Assembly (NCBI RefSeq): GCF_025562455.1
Contig: NZ_JAHPRO010000002.1
Location: forward strand, 1 to 64,000
Length of the DNA stretch: 64,000 nucleotides
DNA from: Acinetobacter sp. WU_MDCI_Axc73
GTDB lineage: Bacteria > Pseudomonadota > Gammaproteobacteria > Pseudomonadales > Moraxellaceae
Direction of reading: 5' to 3'
The translations under genes were made by a program, and so were the position numbers. Positions 6,596 to 16,139 of the stretch are shown piece after piece. The stretch's first letter is position 1. Each line of letters opens with the position of its first letter. The notes under the pieces were generated by a model. The model had not been told where the DNA came from and did no database searches. It was given only the letters and a program-made list of their open reading frames with translations.

Positions 6596-8950
6596 ATGAC
6601 TGACTTAGTTCAGCAGTTGGCAAGCGAACTTGCCGTACGTCCAAACCAAGTAGAAGCTGCCATTCGTTTAATTGATGAAGGTGCGAGCGTTCCATTTATT
6701 GCACGTTACCGTAAAGAAGTAACGCAGGGTTTAGATGATACACAACTGCGCCAGTTAGATACCCGCTTGGCTTATTTGCGTGATTTGTATGAGCGCCGTG
6801 AAAAAGTCATCGAATCATTAAAAGAACAAGACAAACTTTCAGAAGATTTGTTGGCACGGGTGAATGCGGCTGAAACCAAAAATGCACTCGAAGAAATCTA
6901 CGCGCCGTATCGTCCCAAACGAACCAGTAAGTCGTTTAAAGCCAAAGAAGCGGGTCTGGGTCCTGCCGCAGAAAAAATCCGAAATGAAAATGTTGAACCT
7001 GTAGAGGCTTTAGCAGGCTTTAGCCATGAAGACTATCCAGATGTTGAAAGTCAACTAGATGCAGTTCAGCATATTATCATTGATGAATGGGCACAAAACA
7101 TTGCTTTAACCACAGAGCTCAAGGCACTCTTTGCAAAGACTGCGATTTTGAAAAGTGCAGTGGCGTCTGATGAGAAAAAGGAAGTCGGCAAGAAATTTCG
7201 TGACTATTTCGAATTTTCTGAAAACTTAAATAAAGTTCCATCCCATCGTTTATTGGCGATGCTCCGTGGTCGCCAAGAAAATGTATTGGGTTTAAAAGTC
7301 GATGGTGAAGATGAAGCACTTTTGACACGTATTGAAACTGAATATAGTCTTGAGCAAATCCAGCCGCAAGCGCGACAGGATTTTTTAAAGCAAACGGCTA
7401 AATTATTCTGGTTGGGTAAAATCCGTCCACAAATTGAACATTCATTGCTGACTGAAAAACGCCTTGCTGCCGAAGCAGAAGCAATGGAAGTTTTTGCTGA
7501 GAACTTGCGTCATTTACTCTTGTCTGCGCCTGCGGGTGGTCGTACTACTTTAGGTGTTGATCCTGGCATTCGTACTGGAGTAAAACTTGCAGTGGTTAGT
7601 GATGCTGGCGATGTCTTGGCACACAGCACGATTTATCCATTTGCACCTAAAGAAGATAAAGAAGGTTCATTGGCTGAATTGGCGCGTTTGTGTCGTGAAT
7701 ATCACGTTGATTTGATCGCGATTGGAAATGGAACAGCTAGCCGTGAAACAGAAGCGGTAGTTGCTGAAATGATGACCGCAAACCCTGACCTCAAACTGAC
7801 TCGCGTTAGTGTCAGTGAAGCAGGTGCATCTGTATATTCAGCCAGTGAATTGGCGGCGGCTGAACTTCCAGAGTTAGATGTATCCATCCGTGGAGCAGTC
7901 TCGATTGCCCGTCGTTTACAAGATCCTTTAGCTGAACTGGTCAAGATCGATCCAAAATCGATTGGGGTAGGTCAATATCAGCATGACGTGAACCAGACTG
8001 GTTTGGCTAAAACTCTGGATGCCGTTGTTGAAGATTGTGTAAACGCCGTTGGCGTTGATGTCAATACCGCATCATCTGCAATTTTGGGTTATATCGCAGG
8101 CTTGAATAAAGCCATTGCTCAGCAGATTGTTGAATATCGTAAAGAAAATGGTCGTTTTGAAAATCGTCAATCTTTGAAAAAAGTACCACGTTTGGGTGAA
8201 CGAACTTTTGAGCAGGCAGCAGGTTTCTTGCGCATTCAAAATGGTTCAGAGCCATTGGATGCTTCTGCGGTACATCCAGAAAGTTATGGTTTGGTCGAAA
8301 AAATTGTTGAAGCCAAAGCAACTACGGTAAAAGATATTATTGGTAATAGTGAAATTATTCGCCAAGTTAAAGCGGATGAATTTGTCAATGACCAGTTTGG
8401 TTTACCTACCGTTCAGGATGTATTGGCAGAGCTTGAAAAACCAGGCCGTGATCCTCGTCCAGAATTCCGCACGGCTAAATTCCGTGAAGACATTACTGAA
8501 GTGGCACAATTAACTGAAGGCATGCAGCTTGAAGGTGTGGTGACCAATGTTACTAACTTTGGTGCTTTTGTCGATGTAGGTGTACATCAGGATGGTTTGG
8601 TTCATATTTCTGAATTGGCTAACGAATTTGTTTCTGATCCTCATAAAGTGGTAAAACCGGGTCAAATTGTACAAGTGCGTGTACTGACCGTCGATGCTGA
8701 ACGCAATCGTGTGAATTTGAGTATGCGCCCTGAAGGTTCACAGCCTCCTGTCAAAGCACAGCGCTCACCGCGTCGTGATCAACCAGAGCAACGCGAAGAG
8801 CGTAAACCACAAGCTAAACGTCCACAAGCGGCGCGTCAAAATGATCAGGCGAAAAAACCACAACGCTCTAAACAGGATAAACCACAAGAAAATAAAATTG
8901 GTGGATTCGGTGCATTGTTATTACAGGCTGGGATTAAAGGGTCTAAGTAA
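6596..8950 (+). CDS. tex: Tex-family RNA-binding transcription accessory protein
   Basis: A 784-residue Tex protein with an N-terminal helical region, a YqgF/RNase-H-like core around GVDPGIRTGVKLAVV, a helix-hairpin-helix region (LNKAIAQQIVEYRKENG...LGERTFEQAAGFLRI) and a C-terminal S1 domain (GMQLEGVVTNVTNFGAFVDVGVHQDGLVHISEL). A disordered tail of about 60 residues rich in K, R, Q and P follows. Tex proteins bind nucleic acid and associate with transcription; the exact role is not settled. I chose the ATG at 6596 rather than an upstream in-frame TTG at 6560 because the homologous region begins at MTDLVQQLA. It converges on the SDR gene at a shared terminator. Confidence 0.93.
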   Translation: MTDLVQQLASELAVRPNQVEAAIRLIDEGASVPFIARYRKEVTQGLDDTQLRQLDTRLAYLRDLYERREKVIESLKEQDKLSEDLLARVNAAETKNALEEIYAPYRPKRTSKSFKAKEAGLGPAAEKIRNENVEPVEALAGFSHEDYPDVESQLDAVQHIIIDEWAQNIALTTELKALFAKTAILKSAVASDEKKEVGKKFRDYFEFSENLNKVPSHRLLAMLRGRQENVLGLKVDGEDEALLTRIETEYSLEQIQPQARQDFLKQTAKLFWLGKIRPQIEHSLLTEKRLAAEAEAMEVFAENLRHLLLSAPAGGRTTLGVDPGIRTGVKLAVVSDAGDVLAHSTIYPFAPKEDKEGSLAELARLCREYHVDLIAIGNGTASRETEAVVAEMMTANPDLKLTRVSVSEAGASVYSASELAAAELPELDVSIRGAVSIARRLQDPLAELVKIDPKSIGVGQYQHDVNQTGLAKTLDAVVEDCVNAVGVDVNTASSAILGYIAGLNKAIAQQIVEYRKENGRFENRQSLKKVPRLGERTFEQAAGFLRIQNGSEPLDASAVHPESYGLVEKIVEAKATTVKDIIGNSEIIRQVKADEFVNDQFGLPTVQDVLAELEKPGRDPRPEFRTAKFREDITEVAQLTEGMQLEGVVTNVTNFGAFVDVGVHQDGLVHISELANEFVSDPHKVVKPGQIVQVRVLTVDAERNRVNLSMRPEGSQPPVKAQRSPRRDQPEQREERKPQAKRPQAARQNDQAKKPQRSKQDKPQENKIGGFGALLLQAGIKGSK

Positions 8951-8970
8951 TCTTTTAATTCAGACACAAT

Positions 8971-9008
8971 AAAAAACCGCCAGTTTGAATCAAACTGGCG
9001 GTTTTTTT
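8971..9008. terminator. Bidirectional terminator between tex and SDR gene
   Basis: A 17-bp perfect stem (AAAAAACCGCCAGTTTG / CAAACTGGCGGTTTTTT) has a 3-base AAT loop and T-runs on both strands. It serves the convergent genes on either side. Confidence 0.92.
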
Positions 9009-9029
9009 ATCGTCGCCTATATGAGAACT

Positions 9030-9920
9030 TTACCAATGCTCTCCAGGGAAAATTCGAGCATAAGCTTTTTGCATCCAGTTCAGTTTTTCCTGTTTTTTGC
9101 CCACTGCTGCATCTGAACTTGGAAACAGGTTAAATCCAATCGACATTAACAGATTGTTGACTTCAGGTACCAAAGAGTAAGTGACTGAGGCTAAACGACC
9201 TAAATTCGTTGCAATACGTTTAGGGCGTTTTACAACTGCATAGGCGATGAGATCTGCGGCCTGATCTGGTGAAAGAGTAGGAACATAATTATAAATCTTG
9301 GTCGGTGCAATCATCGGTGTGCGAACCAAAGGCATATAAATCGAGGTAATCGAAATTTTATGAGAATGCACTTCGGCCGATAGACAACGGCTAAATGCAT
9401 CCAGTGCGGCTTTAGATGCGACATAAGCCGAAAAACGAGTTGCATTGGCCAATACACCAATCGAACTAATATTAATAATCTGACCACCTTTACGGTTAAT
9501 CATATGAGGTAAAATATTTAAAACCAGACGTACAGCACCAAAATAGTTGAGTTGCATGGTACGCTCAAAATCATGGAAACGATCGATCGATTCATGCACA
9601 GCACGACGTATAGATCGCCCAGCATTGTTGATCAAAATATCGATATGCTCGACTTTCTGTATAATTTCTTTTGCGACACGATCAATGGCTTCCATGTCAC
9701 TCAAATCACACGGAAATATTGATGCTTTACCACCTGCTTGAACGATCTCGGTCTGTACTTGTTCTAGCGTATCCTGAGTCCGTGCCACCAATAGCACATG
9801 AGCACCTGCGGATGCCATTTTCTTTGCGACAGTTAGACCGATACCACTAGATGCTCCAGTGATCAGAATAACTTTATTTTTGACGTTCTCTTGAAAAAGA
9901 GTTTCAAGTTTTTTATTCAC
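9030..9920 (-). CDS. Short-chain dehydrogenase/reductase
   Basis: A 296-residue classical SDR. It has the nucleotide-binding GASSGIG motif near residue 24, NNAG, the catalytic serine in NISS, and Tyr/Lys in YVASKA. The C-terminus is extended and includes a hydrophobic stretch (VTYSLVPEVNNLLMSIGFNLFP), suggesting membrane association. I chose the GTG at 9920, which has an AGGG Shine-Dalgarno in the preceding bases. A TTG at 9953 would add 11 residues but lacks a ribosome-binding site. The substrate is unknown; lipid- or fatty-acid-related substrates are common in SDRs of this shape. Confidence 0.8.
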   Translation of the reverse strand: MNKKLETLFQENVKNKVILITGASSGIGLTVAKKMASAGAHVLLVARTQDTLEQVQTEIVQAGGKASIFPCDLSDMEAIDRVAKEIIQKVEHIDILINNAGRSIRRAVHESIDRFHDFERTMQLNYFGAVRLVLNILPHMINRKGGQIINISSIGVLANATRFSAYVASKAALDAFSRCLSAEVHSHKISITSIYMPLVRTPMIAPTKIYNYVPTLSPDQAADLIAYAVVKRPKRIATNLGRLASVTYSLVPEVNNLLMSIGFNLFPSSDAAVGKKQEKLNWMQKAYARIFPGEHW

Positions 9921-10150
9921 GCGTTTTTCCCTGAGCTTGGAGCTTAAATCCAAAAAGCTTTACTTGTTTTTTACCGTCTTAGAAATTTTGGTGAATCAAT
10001 GTATTCAACCAAAGTCTAGATTATTATTGGATTTAATTTTAAAAATGTCTATAGTTAAGCCTATGAATTTACAAATGTTTTTAGAGTTATTGCTCTAATT
10101 TTAAACTGTGCTTGATTCACTTTTAACATAAAAAAATGTACTTATATAAT

Positions 10151-10176
10151 AAAAAGTCCGCATTTAAAGCGGACTT
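10151..10176 (-). terminator. Rho-independent terminator of metY
   Basis: The stem AAGTCCGC / GCGGACTT has an ATTTAAA loop and is followed on the minus strand by a T-run. It lies 24 bases after the metY stop. Confidence 0.8.
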
Positions 10177-10199
10177 GATGAGTACTTTTTACTATTTAT

Positions 10200-11483
10200 T
10201 CAAACGTTTGATAAAGCTTGATCCAGATCCGCAATTAAATCTTCAATATGTTCAATTCCAATAGATAACCGTACCATATCTTCACTTACCCCTGCGGCTT
10301 TAAGCTCTTCGGCATTTAACTGGCGGTGAGTGGTGGTTGCAGGATGGCAGGCCAGACTTTTTGCGTCCCCAATATTGACTAGACGGGTAAACAGTTGCAA
10401 TGCATCAATAAAACGCGTGCCGCCTTCACGACCATCTTGAACCCCAAAAGAAAGTATCGCGGAAGGTTTACCTTTCACGTATTTTTGTGCCAATGCATGC
10501 TGAGGGTGATTTTTTAAACCAGCATAATTGACCCATTTGACTTTTGGATGTTGTTGTAAATATTCGGCAACTTTAAGTGCGTTTTCAGTATGACGTTCCA
10601 TGCGTAAAGACAAGGTTTCAAGTCCTTGTAAAATCAAAAACACGCTCAATGGACTAATTGCAGCGCCTGTATTGCGTAGTGGCACCACGCGGGCACGCGC
10701 AATATAGGCAGCTGATCCTAAAGCTTCGACATAATTCACTCCATGATAGCTTGGATCGGGAGTATTCAACACTTTAAAACGTTCAGGATATTGCCCCCAT
10801 GGAAACTTGCCGCTGTCCACAATTACACCGCCGATGCTATTGCCATGCCCACCAATATATTTGGTGAGTGAATGCACAATAATATCTGCGCCATAATCAA
10901 AAGATTTCTGAAGTACAGGCGTGGCGACGGTATTATCCACGATCACAGGTACACCATATTCATGGGCAATTTTAGCAATCGCTTCCAGATCAATAATATT
11001 GCCAAGTGGATTGCCAATCGATTCGACAAAGACCAGTTTGGTTTTATCATCAATCAAGTCACGTAAACTTTCAGGTTGCTGATAATCAAAGAAACGAACC
11101 TCAATGCCTTGTTTGGGCAGGGTGTGCGCAAATAAATTAAAGGTTCCGCCATAAAGTGTTGAAACTGAGGCAATATTATCTCCAGCTTCCGTAATCGTTT
11201 GGATCGCATAGGTAATCGCGGCCATACCCGAAGCCAAAGCCAATGCACCAATACCCCCTTCAAGCGCAGCAATCCGTTGTTCCAGTACGGCAGTGGTTGG
11301 GTTCATAATCCGAGTGTAAATATTCCCCTGAACTTTTAGATCAAATAAATCTGCCCCATGTTGAGTGTTATCAAATGCATAAGAAGTGGTTTGATAAATT
11401 GGAACAGCAACTGCTTTAGTGGTCGGTTCTGGGGAATATCCTGCATGAATAGCAAGCGTTTCATCTTTATAGGTCTGTGTCAT
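10200..11483 (-). CDS. metY: O-acetylhomoserine sulfhydrylase (aminocarboxypropyltransferase)
   Basis: A 427-residue Cys/Met-metabolism PLP enzyme. The PLP lysine is Lys208 in SLTKYIGGHG. The N-terminal segment ETLAIHAGY...AVPIYQTTSYAF and the long form (about 425-430 residues) fit O-acetylhomoserine sulfhydrylase rather than the 380-400-residue cystathionine enzymes. It would make homocysteine from O-acetylhomoserine and sulfide. I chose the ATG at 11483 (MTQTYKDETL), preceded by GGAAAA; an upstream in-frame start would add 11 unconserved residues. The neighbour on the other strand is a pyruvate oxidase with no metabolic link. No SAM-sensing riboswitch is recognisable upstream. Confidence 0.85.
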   Translation of the reverse strand: MTQTYKDETLAIHAGYSPEPTTKAVAVPIYQTTSYAFDNTQHGADLFDLKVQGNIYTRIMNPTTAVLEQRIAALEGGIGALALASGMAAITYAIQTITEAGDNIASVSTLYGGTFNLFAHTLPKQGIEVRFFDYQQPESLRDLIDDKTKLVFVESIGNPLGNIIDLEAIAKIAHEYGVPVIVDNTVATPVLQKSFDYGADIIVHSLTKYIGGHGNSIGGVIVDSGKFPWGQYPERFKVLNTPDPSYHGVNYVEALGSAAYIARARVVPLRNTGAAISPLSVFLILQGLETLSLRMERHTENALKVAEYLQQHPKVKWVNYAGLKNHPQHALAQKYVKGKPSAILSFGVQDGREGGTRFIDALQLFTRLVNIGDAKSLACHPATTTHRQLNAEELKAAGVSEDMVRLSIGIEHIEDLIADLDQALSNV

Positions 11484-11789
11484 TTTATTTTCCAGTGATG
11501 CATAAAAATCAAGCAAGGTTTTGTTTTATCATATTCTTTATGATTAATTTATCTATTTTTTAGGAACAATCATCTTTTTATTTCATAAGAACAGGATGTA
11601 CTGGAGCTTCATTCATCAATAGGCATACCATGAATAAAATCAGTAACTCTCGGGTTTTTATTTTAAGTTTCTGATTACATTGTGCCTAAATAAAAGTACA
11701 AAAACCTACTGGTGAGGATAAAACAGCAGGAACACTATAAAAACAAAATTGGTTTTAATTCATGATAAAAAAGCTGGAGAAGTCAACTA
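11484..11789. other. metY-poxB divergent intergenic region
   Basis: About 306 AT-rich bases carry the promoters of two divergent genes. I could not define either promoter with confidence and saw no riboswitch fold, repeat or small gene. Confidence 0.5.
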
Positions 11790-13511
11790 ATGAGTAAGCA
11801 AAAAGTATCTGATATTATTATCGAAGTGCTTGAGCAGGCTGGTGTACAGCGTTGTTATGGCATTGTGGGCGATACCTTGAATCATGTGACCGATTCTATG
11901 TCAAAAAGCAGTATTGAATGGATTCATGTTCGTCATGAGGAAGTCGGTGGATTTGCTGCGGGTACGGATGCTTTATTAAGTGGACATTTGACGGCTTGTG
12001 CTGGGTCTTGTGGGCCAGGGAGTCTGCATTTTATTAATGGTTTGTATGAATCACATCGCAATCGCGCCCCAGTCATTTTGATTGCTAGTCAAATTTCGAC
12101 TGAAATGGCTGGATTTATTGATTTCCCTCAATACGTTGATTTTAAATCGGTATACGAAAAAAACTCGGTATTTTGTGAAGAAATTACTCAACCTTCGCAA
12201 GCTTGGCATATTATGAGTATGGCATGTCAGGCTGCGATTAATAAACGCGGTGTTGCTGTAGTCATCGTCCCCGCCAATATTAGTGAAGCTTCAGCAGAAG
12301 CAGGTTTACCTTTTGTGCCACGTCATGCTGAGCCTGATATTTTGCCAAATAAAGCTGAGCTTCATGAAATGGTTGAGCTTATTTCACAACATCAAAAAAT
12401 CGGAATTTATGCGGGTGCAGGCTGTGAAGGTGCCCATGATCAGTTAGTCGCATTTGCTGAAAAATTAAAAGCACCGATTGCACACACTTCACGTGCCAAA
12501 GATTTTGTAGAATATGATAATCCTTACAATATGGGTATGACTGGGATTTTTGGCAATAAGGCAGGCTATCACACTTTAATGGACTGTGATTTATTGATCC
12601 TGCTGGGCGCTGATTTTGCTTGGGCACAATATTATCCAAGTCATGCCAAGATTTTACAAATCGATATTGATCCAACGCATTTAGGACGACGCCATCCGAT
12701 AACACTAGGTGCTGTGGGTAAAATTTCATCTACTTTGAATGCCTTGTTACCGTTGTTGCAACCGCGGCAGGATCGAGCCTTTCTGGATCATTGTCTGGAA
12801 CTTAAACATCAAAGTGATGAAATTCGACATAAAGAAGAGCGGGTGGGTAAAGAGGGCTTAATCCATCCACAATATTTGGTATCTTTGCTCAATCGCTATG
12901 CTGATGATGATGCGGTTTTCTTTGGTGATGGTGGTTCCCCCATGGTATGGGTATTACGTCACGTGGATGTGAATGGCAAGCGCCGAACCTTCACCAGTTT
13001 GTTACATGGCACGATGGCAAATGCAATGCCTCAGGCGTTGGGCGCACAAAAAGCTTTTCCAGAGCGTCAGATCATTGCGTTATGTGGTGATGGCGGTTTA
13101 GCGATGTTATTAGGTGATTTACTCACCACCGTTCAGGAAAAATTACCGATCAAAATCGTGGTGTTTAATAATAGCTCATTGAATTTTGTTGAGCTTGAAC
13201 AAAAAGTGGAAGGCTTGCTTGATCACTATACTGATCTGCTTAATCCAGACTTTGGCAAGCTGGCGAGTGTCATCGGACTGCATGGACAAACCGTGACCCA
13301 CGGAGATGGCTTGGAGCAGGCGGTTGAAAATTTCTTAAAACATGATGGCCCTGCTTTGCTCGATGTGCACACCAATCCGATGGAATTGGTGATGCCGCCA
13401 GATCCAAATTTAAATCAGGTCTCGTCAACCTCACTGTATGCCATCAAGGCACTCATGTCGGGTCGGGTCGATGATGTTAAAAATTTATTGGTCAATAATT
13501 TTGTCAAATAA
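11790..13511 (+). CDS. poxB: Pyruvate dehydrogenase (quinone) / pyruvate oxidase, PoxB type
   Basis: A 573-residue thiamine-diphosphate enzyme, the same length as E. coli PoxB. The N-terminal PYR domain carries the catalytic Glu50 in RHEEVGGFAAG and then CAGSCGPGSLHFINGL. A central FAD-binding domain follows. The C-terminal PP domain has the GDGG...NN cofactor motif (GDGGLAMLL to VVFNNSS). PoxB oxidises pyruvate to acetate and CO2 and passes electrons to ubiquinone at the inner membrane. The start has a GGAGAAG ribosome-binding site. The gene is monocistronic with its own terminator. Related acetolactate synthases and oxidases share the fold, but similarity to PoxB is clear along the length. 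Confidence 0.85.
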   Translation: MSKQKVSDIIIEVLEQAGVQRCYGIVGDTLNHVTDSMSKSSIEWIHVRHEEVGGFAAGTDALLSGHLTACAGSCGPGSLHFINGLYESHRNRAPVILIASQISTEMAGFIDFPQYVDFKSVYEKNSVFCEEITQPSQAWHIMSMACQAAINKRGVAVVIVPANISEASAEAGLPFVPRHAEPDILPNKAELHEMVELISQHQKIGIYAGAGCEGAHDQLVAFAEKLKAPIAHTSRAKDFVEYDNPYNMGMTGIFGNKAGYHTLMDCDLLILLGADFAWAQYYPSHAKILQIDIDPTHLGRRHPITLGAVGKISSTLNALLPLLQPRQDRAFLDHCLELKHQSDEIRHKEERVGKEGLIHPQYLVSLLNRYADDDAVFFGDGGSPMVWVLRHVDVNGKRRTFTSLLHGTMANAMPQALGAQKAFPERQIIALCGDGGLAMLLGDLLTTVQEKLPIKIVVFNNSSLNFVELEQKVEGLLDHYTDLLNPDFGKLASVIGLHGQTVTHGDGLEQAVENFLKHDGPALLDVHTNPMELVMPPDPNLNQVSSTSLYAIKALMSGRVDDVKNLLVNNFVK

Positions 13512-13542
13512 GCTCTGAGTAGAAGCGGTCTCTCGGTTCATT

Positions 13543-13576
13543 AAAAATGCATGATTTTAGAGTCATGCATTTTTAT
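13543..13576 (+). terminator. Rho-independent terminator of poxB
   Basis: A 12-bp stem (AAAAATGCATGA / TCATGCATTTTT) has an 8-base loop and ends in T residues, about 30 bases after the stop. Confidence 0.8.
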
Positions 13577-13721
13577 ATCAGGAAACAATTTAAGCGACAT
13601 TTATCAGTCATAAAATCTGATTAAACTCAATCACGCCTTATTTTTTTGCAGTATTCAGCATATAATAGCGCCTATTTGTCGCTTATTGCGATGTATTGGT
13701 TTTTCAATTGAGGAGTCCTAA

Positions 13722-15383
13722 GTGGCCCAATATATTTACACGATGAATCGAGTCTCTAAGATGGTTCCGCCAAAGCGCGAAATCCTCAAAGATATCTCTT
13801 TATCATTTTTTCCGGGTGCCAAAATTGGTGTGCTCGGCTTAAACGGTGCAGGTAAATCGACTTTGCTCCGTATTATGGCGGGCGTGGACAAAGATTTCTC
13901 AGGTGAAGCTCGTGCACAGCCAGGTATTAAAATTGGTTATCTTGAACAGGAACCACCACTCGATCCGAATAAGGATGTGCGCGGGAACGTTGAAGATGGG
14001 GTACGTGAAGCGCTTGATGCACTTGAGCGTTTAGATCAGGTTTTTGCTGAATATGCTGACCCTGATGCAGACTTTGACAAACTGGCCAAAGAACAAGAAA
14101 AACTGGAAGCGATTATCCAGACTTGGGATGCACACAATTTAAATAACCAACTGGAAATTGCAGCGAATGCTCTAAATCTACCTGCATGGGATGCAGATGT
14201 TTCTTTGCTGTCTGGTGGTGAGCGTCGTCGTGTTGCATTGTGTCGTTTGTTGCTCTCTAAGCCAGACATGTTGCTTCTCGACGAACCGACTAACCATTTA
14301 GATGCAGAATCCGTATCTTGGTTAGAGCGTTTCTTAAAAGATTTTCCAGGTACGATTGTGGCGATTACGCATGACCGTTATTTCCTAGATAACGTGGCCG
14401 AGTGGATTCTGGAGCTTGACCGTGGACATGGTATTCCTTATCAAGGTAACTATTCTTCATGGCTTGAGCAGAAGAATGCGCGTTTAGAGCAGGAACAAAA
14501 GCAAGAAGAGTCTTTTGCTAAAGCATTGAAGAAAGAACTTGAATGGGTTCGCTCAAATGCCAAAGGTCAGCAAAAGAAAAACAAGGCGCGTATGGAGCGT
14601 TTTGAAGAGCTGAATTCAAAAGAATTCCAACAACGTAACGAGACTTCGGAAATTTATATTCCACCTGGCCCACGTTTAGGTAATAAGGTAGTTGAAGTTG
14701 AAGGGATTAGTAAATCTTTTGATGGTCGTCTACTTTACGAAAACTTAACGTTCACTGTACCTCCTACAGCGATCGTAGGTATTGTTGGGCCAAACGGTGC
14801 AGGTAAAACCACTTTATTCCGTATGATGACGGGCGAGCAGCAACCAGATACAGGTACTGTAACGTTAGGTGAGTCAGTGAAAGTGGCTTATGTCGGTCAG
14901 ATTCGTGATACGTTGGATAACGACAAAACGGTTTGGGAAGAAGTTTCTGGCGGTTTGGATATCTTAAGAATCGGTGATTATGAAATTGCTTCACGTGCTT
15001 ATATTGGCCGCTTTAACTTTAAGGGGCAAGATCAGCAAAAGCGTGTAGGTGAATTGTCTGGTGGTGAGCGTAACCGTTTACAACTGGCTAAGATTTTGCA
15101 GATGGGTGCAAACGTGATCTTGCTGGATGAACCATCGAACGACTTGGATATCGAAACCCTACGTGCGCTTGAGGATGCAATTTTGGTATTCCCAGGTACA
15201 GTCATGGTGGTGTCGCATGACCGTTGGTTCCTTGACCGTATTGCAACGCATATCTTGTCATTTGAAAACGAACAGCCTGAATTCTACACAGGTAACTATG
15301 CAGAATATGAAGCGTATCGTCAGTCACGTTTAGGGGATGATGCGGTACAAAAGCGTAATAAATATAGAAAAATTACGGGTTAA
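13722..15383 (+). CDS. ettA: Energy-dependent translational throttle protein EttA
   Basis: A 553-residue ABC-F protein with two ATPase domains and no transmembrane segment. Domain 1 has Walker A GLNGAGKST (39-47), signature LSGGERRR and Walker B LLLDEPTNHLD. Domain 2 has GPNGAGKTT, LSGGERNR and LLDEPSNDLD. The charged linker between them carries the ribosome-contacting region. EttA binds the ribosomal E site and gates early elongation according to ADP/ATP ratio. The start codon is GTG (MAQYIYTMNR) after a GAGGAG ribosome-binding site. A perfect TATAAT at 13661-13666 is the likely -10 box. Confidence 0.95.
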   Translation: MAQYIYTMNRVSKMVPPKREILKDISLSFFPGAKIGVLGLNGAGKSTLLRIMAGVDKDFSGEARAQPGIKIGYLEQEPPLDPNKDVRGNVEDGVREALDALERLDQVFAEYADPDADFDKLAKEQEKLEAIIQTWDAHNLNNQLEIAANALNLPAWDADVSLLSGGERRRVALCRLLLSKPDMLLLDEPTNHLDAESVSWLERFLKDFPGTIVAITHDRYFLDNVAEWILELDRGHGIPYQGNYSSWLEQKNARLEQEQKQEESFAKALKKELEWVRSNAKGQQKKNKARMERFEELNSKEFQQRNETSEIYIPPGPRLGNKVVEVEGISKSFDGRLLYENLTFTVPPTAIVGIVGPNGAGKTTLFRMMTGEQQPDTGTVTLGESVKVAYVGQIRDTLDNDKTVWEEVSGGLDILRIGDYEIASRAYIGRFNFKGQDQQKRVGELSGGERNRLQLAKILQMGANVILLDEPSNDLDIETLRALEDAILVFPGTVMVVSHDRWFLDRIATHILSFENEQPEFYTGNYAEYEAYRQSRLGDDAVQKRNKYRKITG

Positions 15384-15395
15384 TTTTATATAAAT

Positions 15396-15424
15396 AAAAA
15401 ACCAGCTTTCGGGCTGGTTTTTTT
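15396..15424. terminator. Rho-independent terminator after ettA
   Basis: AAAAACCAGC and GCTGGTTTTT form a 10-bp stem around a 6-base loop, followed by a T-run. The minus strand also has a T-run, so it may serve the convergent Sel1-like gene too. Confidence 0.85.
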
Positions 15425-15455
15425 ATGCACTTAATTTCTTAAACTGTTTATCGAG

Positions 15456-15899
15456 TTAAGAGAATGCGAGTTGACTATAGGCATCATGTAAGCAGCGTTT
15501 GGCATCAGGATGACCATCTTTGGCTGCTCGTTTCAGCCATGTTTCAGCTTTAATGTAGTCACGATCCAAACCTAATTGACCATTTAAGTAGCCAAGCCCC
15601 ATTTTATACTCAGCTTCTGGATGACCACGCAAAGCAGATCGTAAAAAGCACCAAGTCGCGTTGCGTTCATTGAGATAAGCAAAGCTCGTTGAGTGAAGTT
15701 GAACTTCATCATTTGCATTACGATAAATATGATGGCGCATAAATCTTTGATATTGATCGTTTAATGCCAATTGTTCAAAATAAAGACCTTGTTGATATTC
15801 ATACTCTGCATCATGATCTAAAAGTAAAAAAACATCACTTTTAGGATCTTGAGCTTGAAACAACAGTGTCCATACTGTTTTAAGATAATCAAACTTCAT
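15456..15899 (-). CDS. Small Sel1-like repeat protein
   Basis: A 147-residue soluble protein. The C-terminal half contains two degenerate Sel1/TPR-like helical repeats (AEYKMGLGYLNGQLGLDRDYIKAETWLKRAA, then DGHPDAKRCL). The N-terminal half is not recognisable. No signal peptide or membrane segment is visible. The ATG at 15899 is chosen because AAGGAG lies eight bases upstream; an in-frame upstream ATG would add 14 residues. Sel1 repeats usually mediate protein contacts. I cannot assign a specific partner. Confidence 0.75.
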   Translation of the reverse strand: MKFDYLKTVWTLLFQAQDPKSDVFLLLDHDAEYEYQQGLYFEQLALNDQYQRFMRHHIYRNANDEVQLHSTSFAYLNERNATWCFLRSALRGHPEAEYKMGLGYLNGQLGLDRDYIKAETWLKRAAKDGHPDAKRCLHDAYSQLAFS

Positions 15900-16139
15900 A
15901 ATACGCTCCTTGTTGCTCATAAAGTAAGCTAACACTTTCAATATATGCTAGTTTTTTAAACAATGCATCAATTTCTTGTAACAAGTAATGAGTTTGTTTG
16001 GTAATTTTTAAAACAGTTAGAATTTGAATCTAAGTGAGCCAAAAAGCAGGGTTTGTGTAATTTAAATTATAACTATTTTAAATAGATGTAATTTTATTAC
16101 ACTCGATGAAGTTGTTATATTAAGGCGCATTTTGAATTT

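Noticed and set aside
11484..11789. SAM or SAH riboswitch upstream of metY
   Set aside because: No multi-stem fold or conserved core could be found; the region is mostly AT-rich spacer.
12379..12729. 116-codon minus-strand open frame inside poxB
   Set aside because: It is opposite a conserved enzyme domain, with no start signals and an unstructured composition.
15942..16139. Small gene upstream of czcI
   Set aside because: Short frames only, without a ribosome-binding site; the stretch looks like promoter DNA for the two divergent genes.
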